Made by a program: the position numbers and the translations under genes
Part shown: in pieces, positions 33,638 to 43,966 of the stretch
Position numbering within the stretch: position 1 is the first letter of the stretch
How the letters are laid out: the number at the start of each line of letters is the position of its first letter
Assembly: GCA_913778145.1 (NCBI GenBank)
Contig: CAJYVI010000021.1
Location: 1 to 64,000 of the forward strand
Length of the DNA: 64,000 bases
Source of the DNA: an uncultured Pseudocitrobacter sp.
GTDB taxonomy: Bacteria > Pseudomonadota > Gammaproteobacteria > Enterobacterales > Enterobacteriaceae
Reading direction: 5' to 3'
The notes under the pieces: model-generated
The model's database searches: none
Seen by the model: the letters and a program-made list of their open reading frames with translations, nothing else
What the model was told of the DNA's origin: nothing

Positions 33638-35152
33638 TTATTCCACCGCCATCAGACGACGATATTCATCCCACGCGTAGAGATCGGTCATCCCACTGAT
33701 ATAGTCCTGAATCAGACGACAGCGATAATAGTATTCCATCACCGGGTATTCTGCTGAGTCACTCGAAACTTTATTTACCGCCTCGATATACGCCAGCCGA
33801 TGGTTACGCGAGAGTTTCTGGAACAGGCGCGATTCAATCGGCAGCGAAACGATGCGCTCTTTCTCAACCAACAACGTGAAGTCAGTTTGCGATAATTTCA
33901 ACAGGGGAGAATAGATTTCCAGTAATCCGCTGATCACCCGGTAGCCCTGAAGCTCCAGCATCTCAACGTCAGAATGGCTAAAGACATGTTTTATAGCAAC
34001 TTTTTTATACAGATCTAACAGCTGGCTATAATCACTTTCATCTTCCAGCAGCGCATGATTAAAGTCGCCACGGTAGATTTCTGGCAGATTATCAATAAAG
34101 CGCTGGGCGGCGAACGGCACCAGTTTATTTAATGTATTGACCCGTAAATACATAAAGAACTGATCGACCGTACTGCGACTTAATGAATTGGATCGCGATT
34201 TATCCCAGGCGTTTTCGACCACCTGCGCGAACAGAGAACCTTTCCCATGTTCGGGCCAGGCATCATGTAAATGTTGATAAAGCTGCTCGACGCTAAAGAT
34301 ACGTTTTTCTACCGCATCTTCGAGATCCGCCACGCAATAGGAAATATCATCCGCCGCCTCCATAATCCAGGTAAGGGGGAAGCGATTGTAAGGCGCTAAA
34401 TCCAGTTCTTTACGTAAGCGGGCAATATAGTGTTCTTCGGCTAAATAATAGCCAGGTTTCTTCATTAAATAGCTGTGGCTTGCGGGCACATCGCTGGCCC
34501 ACCAGGCGGGGCGGGTATATTTCAGAATACACCCCACCTGCGCCCAGGTAAGATTCATGCGCATTAAGGTGTGCACCATGCGAATGCCCTGCGCATTGCC
34601 CTCAAAATGACAAAGGTCCTGGCGCACTTTGCGACGTAATTCGTTTAGCGTCTCATCCCCCTCCAGCAGACGCAACGTGGCAACGACGCAGCGATCGTGG
34701 CTCAGCGGCTGTTGGGTGGCATCTGCCGGAACCAGCCGTTGGCGAAACCAGTCGTTAATTGCCGCCTCACCAAAATGACCAAACGGCGGGTTACCAATGT
34801 CGTGCATCAGGCAGGCCATCTCAACGATGCTTTCGAACGGGCCGGTCAACTCGTCCAGCCCGTAAGCACCAAGCAGCTTTTTCTCTTTAAGACGGCTGAG
34901 CACTTCTTTTGCGATATAACGCCCCACCTGCTGAACTTCCAGCGAGTGGGTTAAACGCGTGCGCACGGCGGCATTACGTTCCAGCGGGAAAACCTGGGTT
35001 TTCTGCTGCAAACGACGAATCGCCGGGGAGTTAATAATACGCCCGCGATCGCTTTCGAATATCTGTAGGATCTCATGCTCAGAGCTGACGCCTTCTGGCG
35101 AGCGATAGCGCCGACCCCAGTTAATCTTGTTGCGAAAATTAATATTAGCCAT
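33638..35152 (-). CDS. dgt: Dgt, deoxyguanosinetriphosphate triphosphohydrolase
   Basis: 504 residues (E. coli 505). It hydrolyses dGTP to deoxyguanosine and tripolyphosphate. The HD-domain metal site is visible in [14 protein letters not shown] (His), [17 protein letters not shown] (His-Asp) and [15 protein letters not shown] (Asp). Its start diverges from mtn, with 83 bases between them. Confidence 0.96.
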   Translation of the reverse strand: MANINFRNKINWGRRYRSPEGVSSEHEILQIFESDRGRIINSPAIRRLQQKTQVFPLERNAAVRTRLTHSLEVQQVGRYIAKEVLSRLKEKKLLGAYGLDELTGPFESIVEMACLMHDIGNPPFGHFGEAAINDWFRQRLVPADATQQPLSHDRCVVATLRLLEGDETLNELRRKVRQDLCHFEGNAQGIRMVHTLMRMNLTWAQVGCILKYTRPAWWASDVPASHSYLMKKPGYYLAEEHYIARLRKELDLAPYNRFPLTWIMEAADDISYCVADLEDAVEKRIFSVEQLYQHLHDAWPEHGKGSLFAQVVENAWDKSRSNSLSRSTVDQFFMYLRVNTLNKLVPFAAQRFIDNLPEIYRGDFNHALLEDESDYSQLLDLYKKVAIKHVFSHSDVEMLELQGYRVISGLLEIYSPLLKLSQTDFTLLVEKERIVSLPIESRLFQKLSRNHRLAYIEAVNKVSSDSAEYPVMEYYYRCRLIQDYISGMTDLYAWDEYRRLMAVE

Positions 35153-35235
35153 AGCCTCTCCATCGCGAGAAATGCGCTTCCCCTGAACCCCATGGTAGAC
35201 TATGCATCCAAATAGGGCATATCGCGAGTAAATCT

Positions 35236-35934
35236 ATGAAAATCGGCATCATTGGCGCAATGGAAGAAGAAGTTACGCTGCTGCGTGACAAAATCGAAAA
35301 CCGTGAAACTCTCTCCATCGGCGGAAGTGAAATTTATACCGGTCAGCTTAACGGGGTGGATGTGGCGTTACTGAAATCCGGTATCGGTAAAGTCGCTGCC
35401 GCGATGGGCGCAACCCTGCTGCTGGAACGCTGCCAGCCAGACGTGATTATCAATACGGGTTCTGCGGGTGGCCTGGCGCCGACGCTGAAAGTGGGCGATA
35501 TCGTGGTTTCCGACGAAGCGCGTTACCACGATGCAGACGTCACGGCGTTTGGCTATGAATTTGGTCAGCTCCCGGGCTGTCCGGCAGGTTTTAAAGCCGA
35601 CGAAAAACTGATCGCTGCGGCGCAAGAGTGCATTAAAGCATTAAATCTGAATGCGGTACGCGGCCTGATCGTCAGCGGCGACGCCTTCATCAACGGTTCA
35701 GTGGGGCTGGCGAAAATCCGTCACAACTTCCCGCAGGCGGTGGCCGTAGAGATGGAAGCAACCGCCATCGCGCACGTCTGCCACAACTTCAATGTCCCGT
35801 TCGTGGTGGTTCGCGCGATCTCTGACGTCGCTGACCAGCAGTCTCACCTGAGCTTTGACGAGTTCCTGGCGGTTGCGGCAAAACAGTCCACCCTGATGGT
35901 GGAAACCCTGGTGCAGAAGCTGGCGCGTGGTTAA
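35236..35934 (+). CDS. mtn: Mtn (Pfs), 5'-methylthioadenosine/S-adenosylhomocysteine nucleosidase
   Basis: 232 residues. It cleaves MTA, SAH and 5'-deoxyadenosine, recycling SAM by-products and supplying the precursor for autoinducer-2. The catalytic Glu12 is in [10 protein letters not shown], the nucleoside loop is [10 protein letters not shown], and the catalytic aspartate is in RAISDVAD. Its end overlaps the btuF start by eight bases, giving a coupled unit mtn-btuF-yadS. Confidence 0.97.
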   Translation: MKIGIIGAMEEEVTLLRDKIENRETLSIGGSEIYTGQLNGVDVALLKSGIGKVAAAMGATLLLERCQPDVIINTGSAGGLAPTLKVGDIVVSDEARYHDADVTAFGYEFGQLPGCPAGFKADEKLIAAAQECIKALNLNAVRGLIVSGDAFINGSVGLAKIRHNFPQAVAVEMEATAIAHVCHNFNVPFVVVRAISDVADQQSHLSFDEFLAVAAKQSTLMVETLVQKLARG

Positions 35935-36727
35935 GTCGTGGCTTACTGGGCTTCTCGCCCTCGCACTGGTTACCCCGGCGTGGCTTGGTGCCGCGCCGCG
36001 GGTGATTACCCTCTCCCCGGCCAATACGGAACTGGCGTTTGCCGCCGGGATCACGCCAATTGGCGTCAGCAGCTATTCCGACTACCCGGAAGCCGCGAAA
36101 AGTATTGAGCAGGTCGCTTCCTGGCAAGGAATTAACCTGGAACGTATCGTGGCCTTAAAGCCCGATGTAGTGCTCGCCTGGCGGGAAGGCAACGCCGAGC
36201 GGCAGGTTAACCAGTTGAGTTCATTGGGCATTAAAGTCGTATGGATCGATAACCATACGGTAGAAAGTATTGCCGCAACGCTGCGCGAAATCGCCCAGTG
36301 GAGCCCAGATCCTGAAAAAGCGGAACAGGCCGCCAGCCAGCTGCTGCGCGATTACACTGAACTTAAAGCCCGCTATGCAAATCAGTCAAAAAAACGGGTA
36401 TTCCTCCAGTTCGGTTTCAATCCTATCTTTACCAGTAACAAAGCCGCTATTCAGAACCAGGTGCTGGAAATGTGCGGGGGTGAAAACATCTTCGCCGACA
36501 GCCGTGTGCCCTGGCCACAGGTCAGCCGCGAACAGGTGCTCACCCGCCAGCCACAGGCGATTGTGGTCGCCGGCGGCGCGAGTCAAATTCCGAAAATCGA
36601 ACAGTATTGGGGCAGTCAGCTCACAATCCCGGTGATTCCTCTCAATAGCGACTGGTTTGAACGTGCAAGCCCACGTATTATCCTCGCCGCGAAACAACTC
36701 TGTACTGCCCTGGCGCAGGTTAATTGA
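35927..36727 (+). CDS. btuF: BtuF, periplasmic vitamin B12-binding protein
   Basis: 266 residues from a GTG at 35927 inside the end of mtn. The signal peptide [22 protein letters not shown] is followed by the class III binding-protein fold ([19 protein letters not shown]). It delivers cobalamin to the BtuCD ABC transporter in the inner membrane. The BtuCD genes are not in the window, as in E. coli. Confidence 0.95.
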   Translation: MVKSWLTGLLALALVTPAWLGAAPRVITLSPANTELAFAAGITPIGVSSYSDYPEAAKSIEQVASWQGINLERIVALKPDVVLAWREGNAERQVNQLSSLGIKVVWIDNHTVESIAATLREIAQWSPDPEKAEQAASQLLRDYTELKARYANQSKKRVFLQFGFNPIFTSNKAAIQNQVLEMCGGENIFADSRVPWPQVSREQVLTRQPQAIVVAGGASQIPKIEQYWGSQLTIPVIPLNSDWFERASPRIILAAKQLCTALAQVN

Positions 36728-36743
36728 TAGGTTAACTCGGGAT

Positions 36744-37367
36744 ATGCTCGTCTACTGGCTGGATATTCTTGGCACAATTGTCTTTGCAGTTTCTGGCGTA
36801 CTACTCGCCGGAAAGCTGCGTATGGATCCGTTTGGCGTACTGGTGCTGGGCGTGGTTACCGCCGTCGGCGGCGGAACGATCCGCGACATGGCGCTCGATC
36901 ACGGCCCGGTCTTTTGGGTAAAAGATCCTACCGACCTGGTGGTGGCGATGGTCACCTGTATGCTCACTATCGTGCTGGTGCGTCAGCCGCGCCGTCTGCC
37001 AAAGTGGGTATTACCGGTGCTGGATGCCGTTGGTCTCGCGGTGTTTGTCGGCATCGGCGTGAATAAAGCATTTCTTGCTGAAACCGGCCCGCTGGTCGCG
37101 GTTTGTATGGGTGTTATCACCGGTGTCGGCGGCGGGATTATCCGCGACGTGCTGGCACGCGAAGTGCCAATGATCCTGCGAACGGAAATCTACGCCACCG
37201 CCTGTATTATCGGTGGCATCGTCCACGCCACGGCGTTTTATACCTTCAACGTTCCGCTGGAGAGCGCCAGTATGATTGGCATGGTGGTGACGCTGGCTAT
37301 TCGTCTGGCAGCGATTCACTGGCATCTGAAGCTGCCGACCTTTGCGCTGGATGAGCCGGGGAAATGA
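36744..37367 (+). CDS. yadS: YadS, TRIC-family inner-membrane channel protein
   Basis: 207 residues from ATG at 36744 (MLVYWLDILGTIVFAVSGVL), as in E. coli; an earlier in-frame TTG would lie inside btuF. Seven hydrophobic segments contain the duplicated glycine-rich motif of the TRIC (UPF0126) family: TAVGGGTIRDMAL and TGVGGGIIRDVLA. Prokaryotic TRIC proteins form trimeric cation channels; the role in enterobacteria is not established. It starts 16 bases after btuF. Confidence 0.93.
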   Translation: MLVYWLDILGTIVFAVSGVLLAGKLRMDPFGVLVLGVVTAVGGGTIRDMALDHGPVFWVKDPTDLVVAMVTCMLTIVLVRQPRRLPKWVLPVLDAVGLAVFVGIGVNKAFLAETGPLVAVCMGVITGVGGGIIRDVLAREVPMILRTEIYATACIIGGIVHATAFYTFNVPLESASMIGMVVTLAIRLAAIHWHLKLPTFALDEPGK

Positions 37368-37376
37368 TGTGATGAA

Positions 37377-37401
37377 GCCCGATGGCGCAACGCCATCGGG
37401 C
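37377..37401. terminator. Bidirectional hairpin between yadS and the first DUF3617-like gene
   Basis: A perfect 11-bp stem GCCCGATGGCG / CGCCATCGGGC with loop CAA lies between two convergent genes. It lacks a clear T run on either strand, so it may act as a weak terminator or 3'-end stabiliser for both. Confidence 0.6.
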
Positions 37402-37408
37402 CTGAGAA

Positions 37409-37843
37409 TTACTTCTTCGCCTTCCCTTTCGACGCTTCCGAGCACTCTTTCCCGACAAACTTCTGCACGGTTTCGGTGCTAAAACTCGACTTCTGACCGC
37501 CGCTCTCAATATCCATTTTTATGGTCATACGGATCTCGGTATCGCTGATTTTTTTCTCCTCTACCACAGAGTGCATATTGCCCTCTGGCTTATTACAGGT
37601 GATTTCGTTTACCAGTAAGGTATCGGTGTTTTCAGTATATTTGATCGAACACCCGTCCTTAGTACTTTCAACACCTTTAGCAATTTTTTTCAAATTTGCG
37701 GCCATTTTTTCCGTATAGCATGTGTGGATAGTTTTCCCCTGACCTTCCCTGGCCCATTCACCGGGCTGAATATCCAGAGCCATTGCGCTGTGTGAACCCG
37801 CCAGAGTAAATGCAAAAATAGCCGCTAATTTAACGCATTTCAT
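37409..37843 (-). CDS. Secreted DUF3617-like protein, copy 1
   Basis: 144 residues. The signal peptide MKCVKLAAIFAFTLAGSHSAMA is followed by mature LDIQPGEW. Cysteines lie in HTCYTEK, KDGCSIKY, ITCNKPE and GKECSEA, spaced as in DUF3617-type periplasmic proteins that open with L-x-P-G-x-W. The function of that family is unknown. The C-terminus is basic (SKGKAKK). This gene and its upstream paralogue occupy the erpA-yadS gap, which is empty in E. coli K-12. The DUF3617 assignment rests on pattern recognition, not on a search. Confidence 0.7.
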   Translation of the reverse strand: MKCVKLAAIFAFTLAGSHSAMALDIQPGEWAREGQGKTIHTCYTEKMAANLKKIAKGVESTKDGCSIKYTENTDTLLVNEITCNKPEGNMHSVVEEKKISDTEIRMTIKMDIESGGQKSSFSTETVQKFVGKECSEASKGKAKK

Positions 37844-38002
37844 AATTAAGTCCTTTAATATTAGAAAGTTACATTCCGTGTTATTAGCCTTTAAACACGC
37901 CCAGCACTATTGGTGTTGAGGTGTATTTTCTATTTACCGCTTCTAGCGAACGTATATGAAGCAATAAGCCGAATACGTAATCAGCCTAAAAGACAAGGAT
38001 GA

Positions 38003-38434
38003 TTATTTGGCTTTAGAGTTCGATGGGGCAGAGCAACGTGCGCTAACAAATTTTTGCACCATTTTCTCTTCCGCGCTCGATGTTTTACCATCAAGAGTGA
38101 CATCCATCTTCACCTTAATCTTCACCTCAGTTTCGCTCGTTTTTGTCATGTCCGTCGCAATCAAAAACTCTTTGTCGGGTGTCTTACAGTAGGTCTCTGT
38201 GTTCTGATGCGTACTGCTATTGTCCTTAATGTCCGTAACACATTTCCCTGCTTTAATTTTTTTGCCTTTTTTCATCTCTTTCAGATGTTTAATTGCTGTG
38301 GCGTCGTAACAAGTTACTTTTGTTTTACCATTATGGTCAGTAACCCATTCACCAGGCTGAATATCCAAAGCCATTGCGCTGTGTGAACCCGCCAGAGTAA
38401 ATGCAAAAATAGCCGCCAATTTAACGCATTTCAT
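38003..38434 (-). CDS. Secreted DUF3617-like protein, copy 2
   Basis: 143 residues from ATG at 38434 behind AAAGGAT; a start 16 codons earlier lies in the untranslated copy of the leader and gives no signal peptide. Signal peptide and first mature residues (to DIQPGEW) are identical to copy 1, but the rest is only loosely similar: VTCYDAT, AGKCVTD, ETYCKTP and SARCSAP carry the four cysteines. Both copies share the MDV/MDI-x-(G)-K-S/T segment and a final QKFV-x6-C. Probably exported and disulphide-bonded in the periplasm. Function unknown. Confidence 0.7.
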   Translation of the reverse strand: MKCVKLAAIFAFTLAGSHSAMALDIQPGEWVTDHNGKTKVTCYDATAIKHLKEMKKGKKIKAGKCVTDIKDNSSTHQNTETYCKTPDKEFLIATDMTKTSETEVKIKVKMDVTLDGKTSSAEEKMVQKFVSARCSAPSNSKAK

Positions 38435-38488
38435 AATTAAATCCTTTAATATTAAAAAGTTACATTCCGTGTTATTAGCCATAAAAAC

Positions 38489-38524
38489 AAAGCCCGAACA
38501 CCAAAGGTATTCAGGCTTTTTATA
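38489..38524 (-). terminator. Intrinsic terminator of erpA
   Basis: An imperfect stem pairs AAAGCCcGAAcACC with GGTaTTCaGGCTTT (38489-38520). On the minus strand it follows erpA and runs into GUUUUUAU. A decayed relative of this hairpin is recognisable at about 37893-37930 in front of DUF3617-like copy 1, showing that the terminator was included in the tandem duplication. Confidence 0.75.
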
Positions 38525-38578
38525 TTTACCGCTTCTGTAGAGCGGTATTATTTTCCAGTCCGGATAGCCCGGCGAGTA

Positions 38579-38923
38579 TCAGATACTGAACGAAGAACCG
38601 CAGCCGCAGGTGCTGGTGGCGTTCGGGTTGGTCACGATGAAACGCGAACCTTCCAGACCTTCGGTGTAATCAACAGAACCGCCGACCAGATACTGCAGGC
38701 TCATCGGGTCAACCACCAGGCCAACGCCCTGTTTCTCGATGGTCATATCGCCTTCGTTGATTTGATCGTCAAAGGTGAAGCCGTACTGGAAGCCGCTGCA
38801 ACCACCACCGGTGATGTATACACGCAGTTTCAGGTTCGGATTGTCTTCGTCCGCAATCAGGTTTTTTACTTTAGAGGCTGCGGCGTCGGTAAACTCCAGC
38901 GGCAGCGCTACGTCATCACTCAT
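38579..38923 (-). CDS. erpA: ErpA, A-type iron-sulfur carrier protein
   Basis: 114 residues from ATG at 38923 ([19 protein letters not shown]), nearly identical to E. coli. It carries Fe-S clusters to apo-enzymes, including IspG and IspH of the isoprenoid pathway. The three cluster cysteines are in [11 protein letters not shown] and the C-terminal [10 protein letters not shown]. An upstream in-frame start is not supported by homology. Confidence 0.97.
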   Translation of the reverse strand: MSDDVALPLEFTDAAASKVKNLIADEDNPNLKLRVYITGGGCSGFQYGFTFDDQINEGDMTIEKQGVGLVVDPMSLQYLVGGSVDYTEGLEGSRFIVTNPNATSTCGCGSSFSI

Positions 38924-39004
38924 TTTTTGCTCCCATTTAAACCGTAATCTGGGCAAATTATAACCCGATTTTTAGGGCCATTATCTAATACCCTGGTAAT
39001 TCAT

Positions 39005-40423
39005 TCAAGTATTCTGCCCGGCCGCTTGCTGGGCTTTTGCCGCCTGTTCTGCTTCCTGTTTCGCCAGCGTTCTCGCCAGAATAGTGGCGTAGAGCGGTTT
39101 GCCGCCGAGGAACTGTGCTAATAGCGTTGCACCTAAGCAGGTAATAATCATTGGCAAAATGAGCTGATAATTGTCGGTCATCTCCAGCACCAGCACAATG
39201 CCGGTGAGCGGCGCGCGCACCGATGCAGCCATCAACGCGCCCATACCTGCAATAGCAAACGTGCCCGCTTCCAGATGATAGGCCGGAAACACGTTCATTG
39301 CCGCCATACCGAACGCGGTGCCCAGCAGCGTGCCCAGCGCCAGCATCGGAGCGAAAATCCCGCCCGGCGCGCCGGATGAGAAACACAGTAGCGTGGTCAG
39401 CACCCGCGCGACAAAAATAAACAGCAGCAGACCTACGCTGTAGTTACCCGCCGCCGCGATGGGGATTAAGTTAAAGCCGCCGCCCGCCGCCGCCGGTTCA
39501 ATCAGCCCGAGCACGCCGCACAGCCCGCCAATCAGGCCGCCGATCAGGACCCACTTTTTGATTTCGCCGCCGTGAATGCGCTGGAACATATCCTGCGTTC
39601 TCAGCACCAGCGTATTAAAAATGGGGCCGACGATGCCAAAAATCATCCCCAGCACCAGATAAAGCCACAGCGTGTCTACCGGCGCGTTGGTCAGTTTCCC
39701 CACTTCAATCACCGGCGTTTCACCGTTAAAGATGCGGAACACGATGCTCGACATAATGACGCCGGTAAACACCGCTTTAATCGAGACCAGGTTATAACGG
39801 AACTGCGAGCGCATCTCTTCAATGATGAACAGAATGCCCGCCAGCGGGGCGTTAAACGCCGCCGACAGCCCCGCCGCCGCGCCGGTTGCCAGCAGAGTGT
39901 GACGCGCTTCGGCACTGCGCATACGGAAGATATCGCCGATCATGCGCCCGATGTTACCGCCAATTTGCACCGTCGGCCCTTCGCGCCCGAGAACCATTCC
40001 GGCGCCGAGCGTACCCATCCCGCCGATAAATTTCACCGGCAGCACTCGCCACCAGCGCACCGGACGCAACTCTTCCAGCGCGCCCTCGATTTCAGGGATA
40101 CCGGAGCCACCCGCTTCCGGCGCGAAGCGGCGCACCAGCACATATCCGACCATCGCCAGCAGCCCGGAAAGAATAAAGGCCAGCGGCCAAACAATAAACC
40201 AGTGATCCGCAACGTGGGCGATGGACGCCATACGGAGGTTCGACACCCAGTTCACCGCTTTTTCGAACGCCACGCCGACGAAACCGGCGACGGTGCCTAC
40301 CAGCGCTGCCATCAAAAGAATTTTTAACGGCGTTTTATCTCGGTTCAACAACCGCCGTATCGTATCGCCCCGACGTAAGCGTGCAATTTGCTGTGACTCA
40401 AAAGAGGAAGAATCTGCTTTCAT
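39005..40423 (-). CDS. clcA: ClcA (EriC), H+/Cl- exchange transporter
   Basis: 472 residues (E. coli 473) with about 17 membrane helices in two inverted halves. Chloride-site motifs are present: [21 protein letters not shown] with the gating glutamate, and [11 protein letters not shown]. It exchanges two chlorides for one proton and supports extreme acid resistance. The Ala/Gln-rich tail ([12 protein letters not shown]) is cytoplasmic. It diverges from hemL across 183 bases. Confidence 0.96.
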   Translation of the reverse strand: MKADSSSFESQQIARLRRGDTIRRLLNRDKTPLKILLMAALVGTVAGFVGVAFEKAVNWVSNLRMASIAHVADHWFIVWPLAFILSGLLAMVGYVLVRRFAPEAGGSGIPEIEGALEELRPVRWWRVLPVKFIGGMGTLGAGMVLGREGPTVQIGGNIGRMIGDIFRMRSAEARHTLLATGAAAGLSAAFNAPLAGILFIIEEMRSQFRYNLVSIKAVFTGVIMSSIVFRIFNGETPVIEVGKLTNAPVDTLWLYLVLGMIFGIVGPIFNTLVLRTQDMFQRIHGGEIKKWVLIGGLIGGLCGVLGLIEPAAAGGGFNLIPIAAAGNYSVGLLLFIFVARVLTTLLCFSSGAPGGIFAPMLALGTLLGTAFGMAAMNVFPAYHLEAGTFAIAGMGALMAASVRAPLTGIVLVLEMTDNYQLILPMIITCLGATLLAQFLGGKPLYATILARTLAKQEAEQAAKAQQAAGQNT

Positions 40424-40535
40424 CTGCTTATCATTAATTGGTAATACAAATCCGAAGGAGGCATTCTAGCGGGCCTCTCGCCCCTCGTCGCGTAAAAAAT
40501 CCCCTGAATGACCGAGTGTTTCATTTCGGCAAAAC

Positions 40536-40564
40536 TTTCATAACCTTCCTGGAATAATTAGAAT
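40536..40564 (+). promoter_or_regulatory. Possible hemL promoter
   Basis: -35-like TTTCAT (40536-40541), a 17-base spacer and -10-like TAGAAT (40559-40564) lie 42 bases before the hemL ATG. The boxes are only partial matches, so this is a prediction. Confidence 0.35.
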
Positions 40565-40606
40565 AGCCCGTTAATCATTTTCCTCCCCCGAATCAGGAGC
40601 CGTTTC

Positions 40607-41887
40607 ATGAGCAAATCGGAAAACCTCTACAACGCAGCGCGAAAACTTATTCCCGGCGGCGTCAACTCACCGGTACGCGCCTTCACCGGCGTGGGTGGCA
40701 CACCGCTGTTTATCGAACGTGCGGACGGGGCTTACCTGTATGATGCGGACGGCAAAGCCTATGTGGATTACGTCGGCTCCTGGGGCCCGATGGTACTGGG
40801 CCACAATAACCCCACCATCCGTAACGCGGTGATTGAAGCCGCCGAGCGTGGCCTGAGCTTCGGCGCGCCAACCGAAATGGAAGTAAAAATGGCGGAACTG
40901 GTGACCGAACTGGTGCCGACCATGGACATGGTGCGTATGGTGAACTCGGGTACGGAAGCGACCATGAGCGCCATTCGTCTGGCGCGTGGCTTCACGGGCC
41001 GCGATAAAATCATCAAATTCGAAGGTTGCTACCACGGTCACGCCGACCACCTGCTGGTAAAAGCAGGTTCCGGCGCGCTGACCCTCGGCCAGCCAAATTC
41101 CCCAGGCGTTCCGGCGGATTTTGCCAAACACACGCTGACCTGCACCTATAACGATCTCGCCTCCGTGCGCGAAGCGTTCGAGCAGTTCCGGAATGAGATC
41201 GCCTGCATCATCGTGGAACCGGTCGCGGGCAACATGAACTGTGTACCACCGCTGCCGGAATTCCTGCCGGGCCTGCGCGCCCTGTGCGATGAGTTTGGCG
41301 CACTGCTGATTATCGATGAAGTCATGACCGGCTTCCGCGTCGCTCTGGCGGGCGCGCAGTCTTACTATGACGTGGTGCCGGATCTGACCTGCCTTGGCAA
41401 AATCATCGGCGGCGGTATGCCGGTAGGCGCATTCGGCGGACGCCGCGATGTGATGGACGCGCTGGCGCCAACCGGCCCGGTTTATCAGGCGGGAACGCTT
41501 TCCGGTAACCCGATTGCAATGGCCGCCGGCTATGCGTGCCTGACCCAGGTGGCGCAACCGGGTGTTCATGAAACCTTAAACGAGCTTACGACTCAGTTAG
41601 CAGAAGGTTTACTGGAAGCGGCTGAAGAGACAGGCATTCCTCTGGTGGTTAACCACGTTGGCGGGATGTTCGGGATTTTCTTCACCGACGCAAAAACGGT
41701 GACCTGCTATCAGGACGTTCTGACGTGCGATGTTGAGCGCTTCAAGCGTTTCTTCCACCTGATGCTGGACGAAGGTATTTACCTGGCACCGTCAGCGTTC
41801 GAAGCGGGCTTTATGTCCGTGGCGCACACGCCGGAAGATATTAATAAAACGATTGATGCAGCACGTAAGGTGTTTGCGCAGCTGTAG
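40607..41887 (+). CDS. hemL: HemL, glutamate-1-semialdehyde 2,1-aminomutase
   Basis: 426 residues. This PLP enzyme makes 5-aminolevulinate from glutamate-1-semialdehyde in haem synthesis. The PLP lysine is in [17 protein letters not shown] (about residue 265), and the cofactor aspartate is in [13 protein letters not shown]. It has an AGGAG ribosome site. The gene is convergent with fhuB, and a composite repeat fills the gap. Confidence 0.97.
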   Translation: MSKSENLYNAARKLIPGGVNSPVRAFTGVGGTPLFIERADGAYLYDADGKAYVDYVGSWGPMVLGHNNPTIRNAVIEAAERGLSFGAPTEMEVKMAELVTELVPTMDMVRMVNSGTEATMSAIRLARGFTGRDKIIKFEGCYHGHADHLLVKAGSGALTLGQPNSPGVPADFAKHTLTCTYNDLASVREAFEQFRNEIACIIVEPVAGNMNCVPPLPEFLPGLRALCDEFGALLIIDEVMTGFRVALAGAQSYYDVVPDLTCLGKIIGGGMPVGAFGGRRDVMDALAPTGPVYQAGTLSGNPIAMAAGYACLTQVAQPGVHETLNELTTQLAEGLLEAAEETGIPLVVNHVGGMFGIFFTDAKTVTCYQDVLTCDVERFKRFFHLMLDEGIYLAPSAFEAGFMSVAHTPEDINKTIDAARKVFAQL

Positions 41888-41888
41888 C

Positions 41889-41977
41889 CCCTCACCCTAA
41901 CCCTCTCCCTGAGGGAGAGGGAACCGACCGGCGCTTGTTTTCCCCCCTCTCCCTCAGGGAGAGGGCCGGGGTGAGGG
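41889..41977. repeat. Composite inverted-repeat element, copy B (box C-like)
   Basis: It has the same CCCTCACCC / GGGTGAGGG ends and paired CCCTCTCCCT / AGGGAGAGGG palindromes as copy A, but in the opposite orientation and about 18 bases shorter in the spacer. It occupies almost the entire space between the convergent genes hemL and fhuB, starting next to the hemL stop codon, so it probably serves as their shared 3'-end structure. Confidence 0.8.
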
Positions 41978-41983
41978 TCTTTT

Positions 41984-43966
41984 CTAACGACTCTGCTTTC
42001 TCAGCAAATAAATAAAATACGGCGCGCCGATAAAGGTCGACAGCAACCCTGCCGGGATCTGATACGGGAACATAATCATCCGCCCACACCAGTCGGCAAA
42101 CACCAGCAGTAATCCCCCTACCAGCGTAGACATCACGATATGCGGCATTGTGCGGCGGAAGCCCATCATGCGCGCGATATGCGGTGCCATCAGGCCAACA
42201 AAACTCAGCGGGCCGATAGTGAGCGTCGCGGCTGCCGTCAGGCTGGCCGCCAGCAACAGAAGCGCAATACGCGCGGGCGTTAGTGCAATACCGACAGACC
42301 GCGCGGTATCACCGCCCAGCGGCAAAATCGTTAACCAGCGACGGCTCAACGGTACCAGCAGGAACAGCACCACCATCACCGCCGCCGATTGCAGCACCTG
42401 CGTGCCGGTGGCGTTATAGGTTGAGCCTGAAATCCACGTCAGGATTTGCGCCATGCGCGGGTCGCCGCTCGCCTGCAACATCATCAACAGCATGGTAAAC
42501 GCGGTGCTGAGCGCCATCCCCGCCAGCAGCATGCGGTGCGGTGAAAAGCCGCCCCGCCCGGCGGCAATCAGGATAATCAGCAGCGTCACCGCCGCGCCGA
42601 CGCTGCCCGCGGGCAGCAGCCAGCCAAAAGCGTTGCCCGGTACGATAAACAGCATCAGCACTACGCCGAACGCCGCGCCGGAGCTGATCCCCAGCACTTC
42701 AGGGCTGGCCATCGGGTTACCCGTCAGACGCTGAATAATACAGCCAGCCACCGCCAGCATCATCCCGGCGATCAGCGCGGAGAGTACGCGCGGCCAGCGC
42801 CATTGCAGCAGTTCATCCAGCAGCGTACCGCTCGCCCAGCGCCAGCCATCGGCATCCCGGCCAAACGCCAGCGCGGCAAAAATCGCCACCAGTAAAATCA
42901 CCAGCCCGGCGATGGCCCACGCAGGCACGTGATAACGCTCCTGCGCGACGCTGTCGCTGGCATTCATCGACGGCGCGGTCATGCTGCGCAGGCGCGGGAG
43001 CAGCCACAGCAGCAGCGGTGCGCCAATCAGCGCGGTAACTGAGCCGGTCGAGACTTCCATCCACACACGGGTGAGCCAGATAATGATTTGATCCGAGAGC
43101 CAGAGGATCAGCGCGCCAATCAGCGGCGCCAGCATCAGACGTGCCAGCAGGCGACGCGCGCCGAGCATTTTCGCCAGCAGCGGCGCAAACAGGCCGATAA
43201 AGCCGATGATTCCCACCGCGTTAACGAGGAAGGCGCTGATCACAATTGCCAGCGTCAACGCCGCCAGACGCGCCAGCGACAACGCCAGCCCCAGGTTGCG
43301 GGCCACGCCGTCATCCAGCCCCATCAGCGTCAGCGGGCGCAGCAACAGCAACGTGAGCATCACGCCGCCCAGCAGCTGCGGCCACAGACGTTCGACAATG
43401 CTCCAGTCGGTTTGCGTCAGCGTGCCGGTGCTCCACAGGAACATGCTCTGTAGCTGGTCATGATGGAATATCACCATCAGTTGGTTGATCGCGCCGCAAT
43501 AAAGACTGACCACCAGCCCCGCCAGAATCAACGTCACCGGCGAGAGTCGCTTGCCCCACGCCACGCCAAACACCAGCGCACCGACAATGCAAGCCCCGGC
43601 CAGCGCGGCAAACTGCGAGGTCAACGCGCCAGGAATGGCCCACAATGTGGTGACGGTCATACCAAGCTGGGCGCCAGTCGCCACGCCAAGCGTGGTCGGT
43701 TCCGCCAGCGGGTTACGCAGCACCTGCTGGAACAGGACGCCGACCAGCCCAAGCCCCGCACCCACCAGCAGCGAAATTACCAACCGCGGCGTCAGGCTGT
43801 AGTGGAACAGCATCTGGTCGATAGAATCGATATTCGGCTGACGCAGCGCCTGTAACCACTGCCCGCGCGGCAGCGCGAGAGTAAAGTTAAACCAGGTTAG
43901 CGCCAGCGCGACAATAAACAGCGCCAGCAGCAACAGGGCGGCAAAGGGGGAGATTTTGGTTCTCAT
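41984..43966 (-). CDS. fhuB: FhuB, ferric hydroxamate ABC transporter permease
   Basis: 660 residues, as in E. coli. It is a fused double permease: two FecCD-type halves (about 1-330 and 345-660), each with about ten helices. It forms the inner-membrane channel energised by FhuC and fed by FhuD. The ATG overlaps the fhuD stop by four bases. Confidence 0.97.
   Translation of the reverse strand: MRTKISPFAALLLLALFIVALALTWFNFTLALPRGQWLQALRQPNIDSIDQMLFHYSLTPRLVISLLVGAGLGLVGVLFQQVLRNPLAEPTTLGVATGAQLGMTVTTLWAIPGALTSQFAALAGACIVGALVFGVAWGKRLSPVTLILAGLVVSLYCGAINQLMVIFHHDQLQSMFLWSTGTLTQTDWSIVERLWPQLLGGVMLTLLLLRPLTLMGLDDGVARNLGLALSLARLAALTLAIVISAFLVNAVGIIGFIGLFAPLLAKMLGARRLLARLMLAPLIGALILWLSDQIIIWLTRVWMEVSTGSVTALIGAPLLLWLLPRLRSMTAPSMNASDSVAQERYHVPAWAIAGLVILLVAIFAALAFGRDADGWRWASGTLLDELLQWRWPRVLSALIAGMMLAVAGCIIQRLTGNPMASPEVLGISSGAAFGVVLMLFIVPGNAFGWLLPAGSVGAAVTLLIILIAAGRGGFSPHRMLLAGMALSTAFTMLLMMLQASGDPRMAQILTWISGSTYNATGTQVLQSAAVMVVLFLLVPLSRRWLTILPLGGDTARSVGIALTPARIALLLLAASLTAAATLTIGPLSFVGLMAPHIARMMGFRRTMPHIVMSTLVGGLLLVFADWCGRMIMFPYQIPAGLLSTFIGAPYFIYLLRKQSR

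Noticed and set aside
35163..35230. Direct repeat ATCGCGAG in the dgt-mtn gap as a regulator site
   Set aside because: Only eight bases repeated twice; too short to support a specific operator.
38435..38482. Sixteen-codon N-terminal extension of the second DUF3617-like gene
   Set aside because: It would precede the ribosome site and destroy the signal peptide; the same stretch in copy 1 is clearly untranslated leader.
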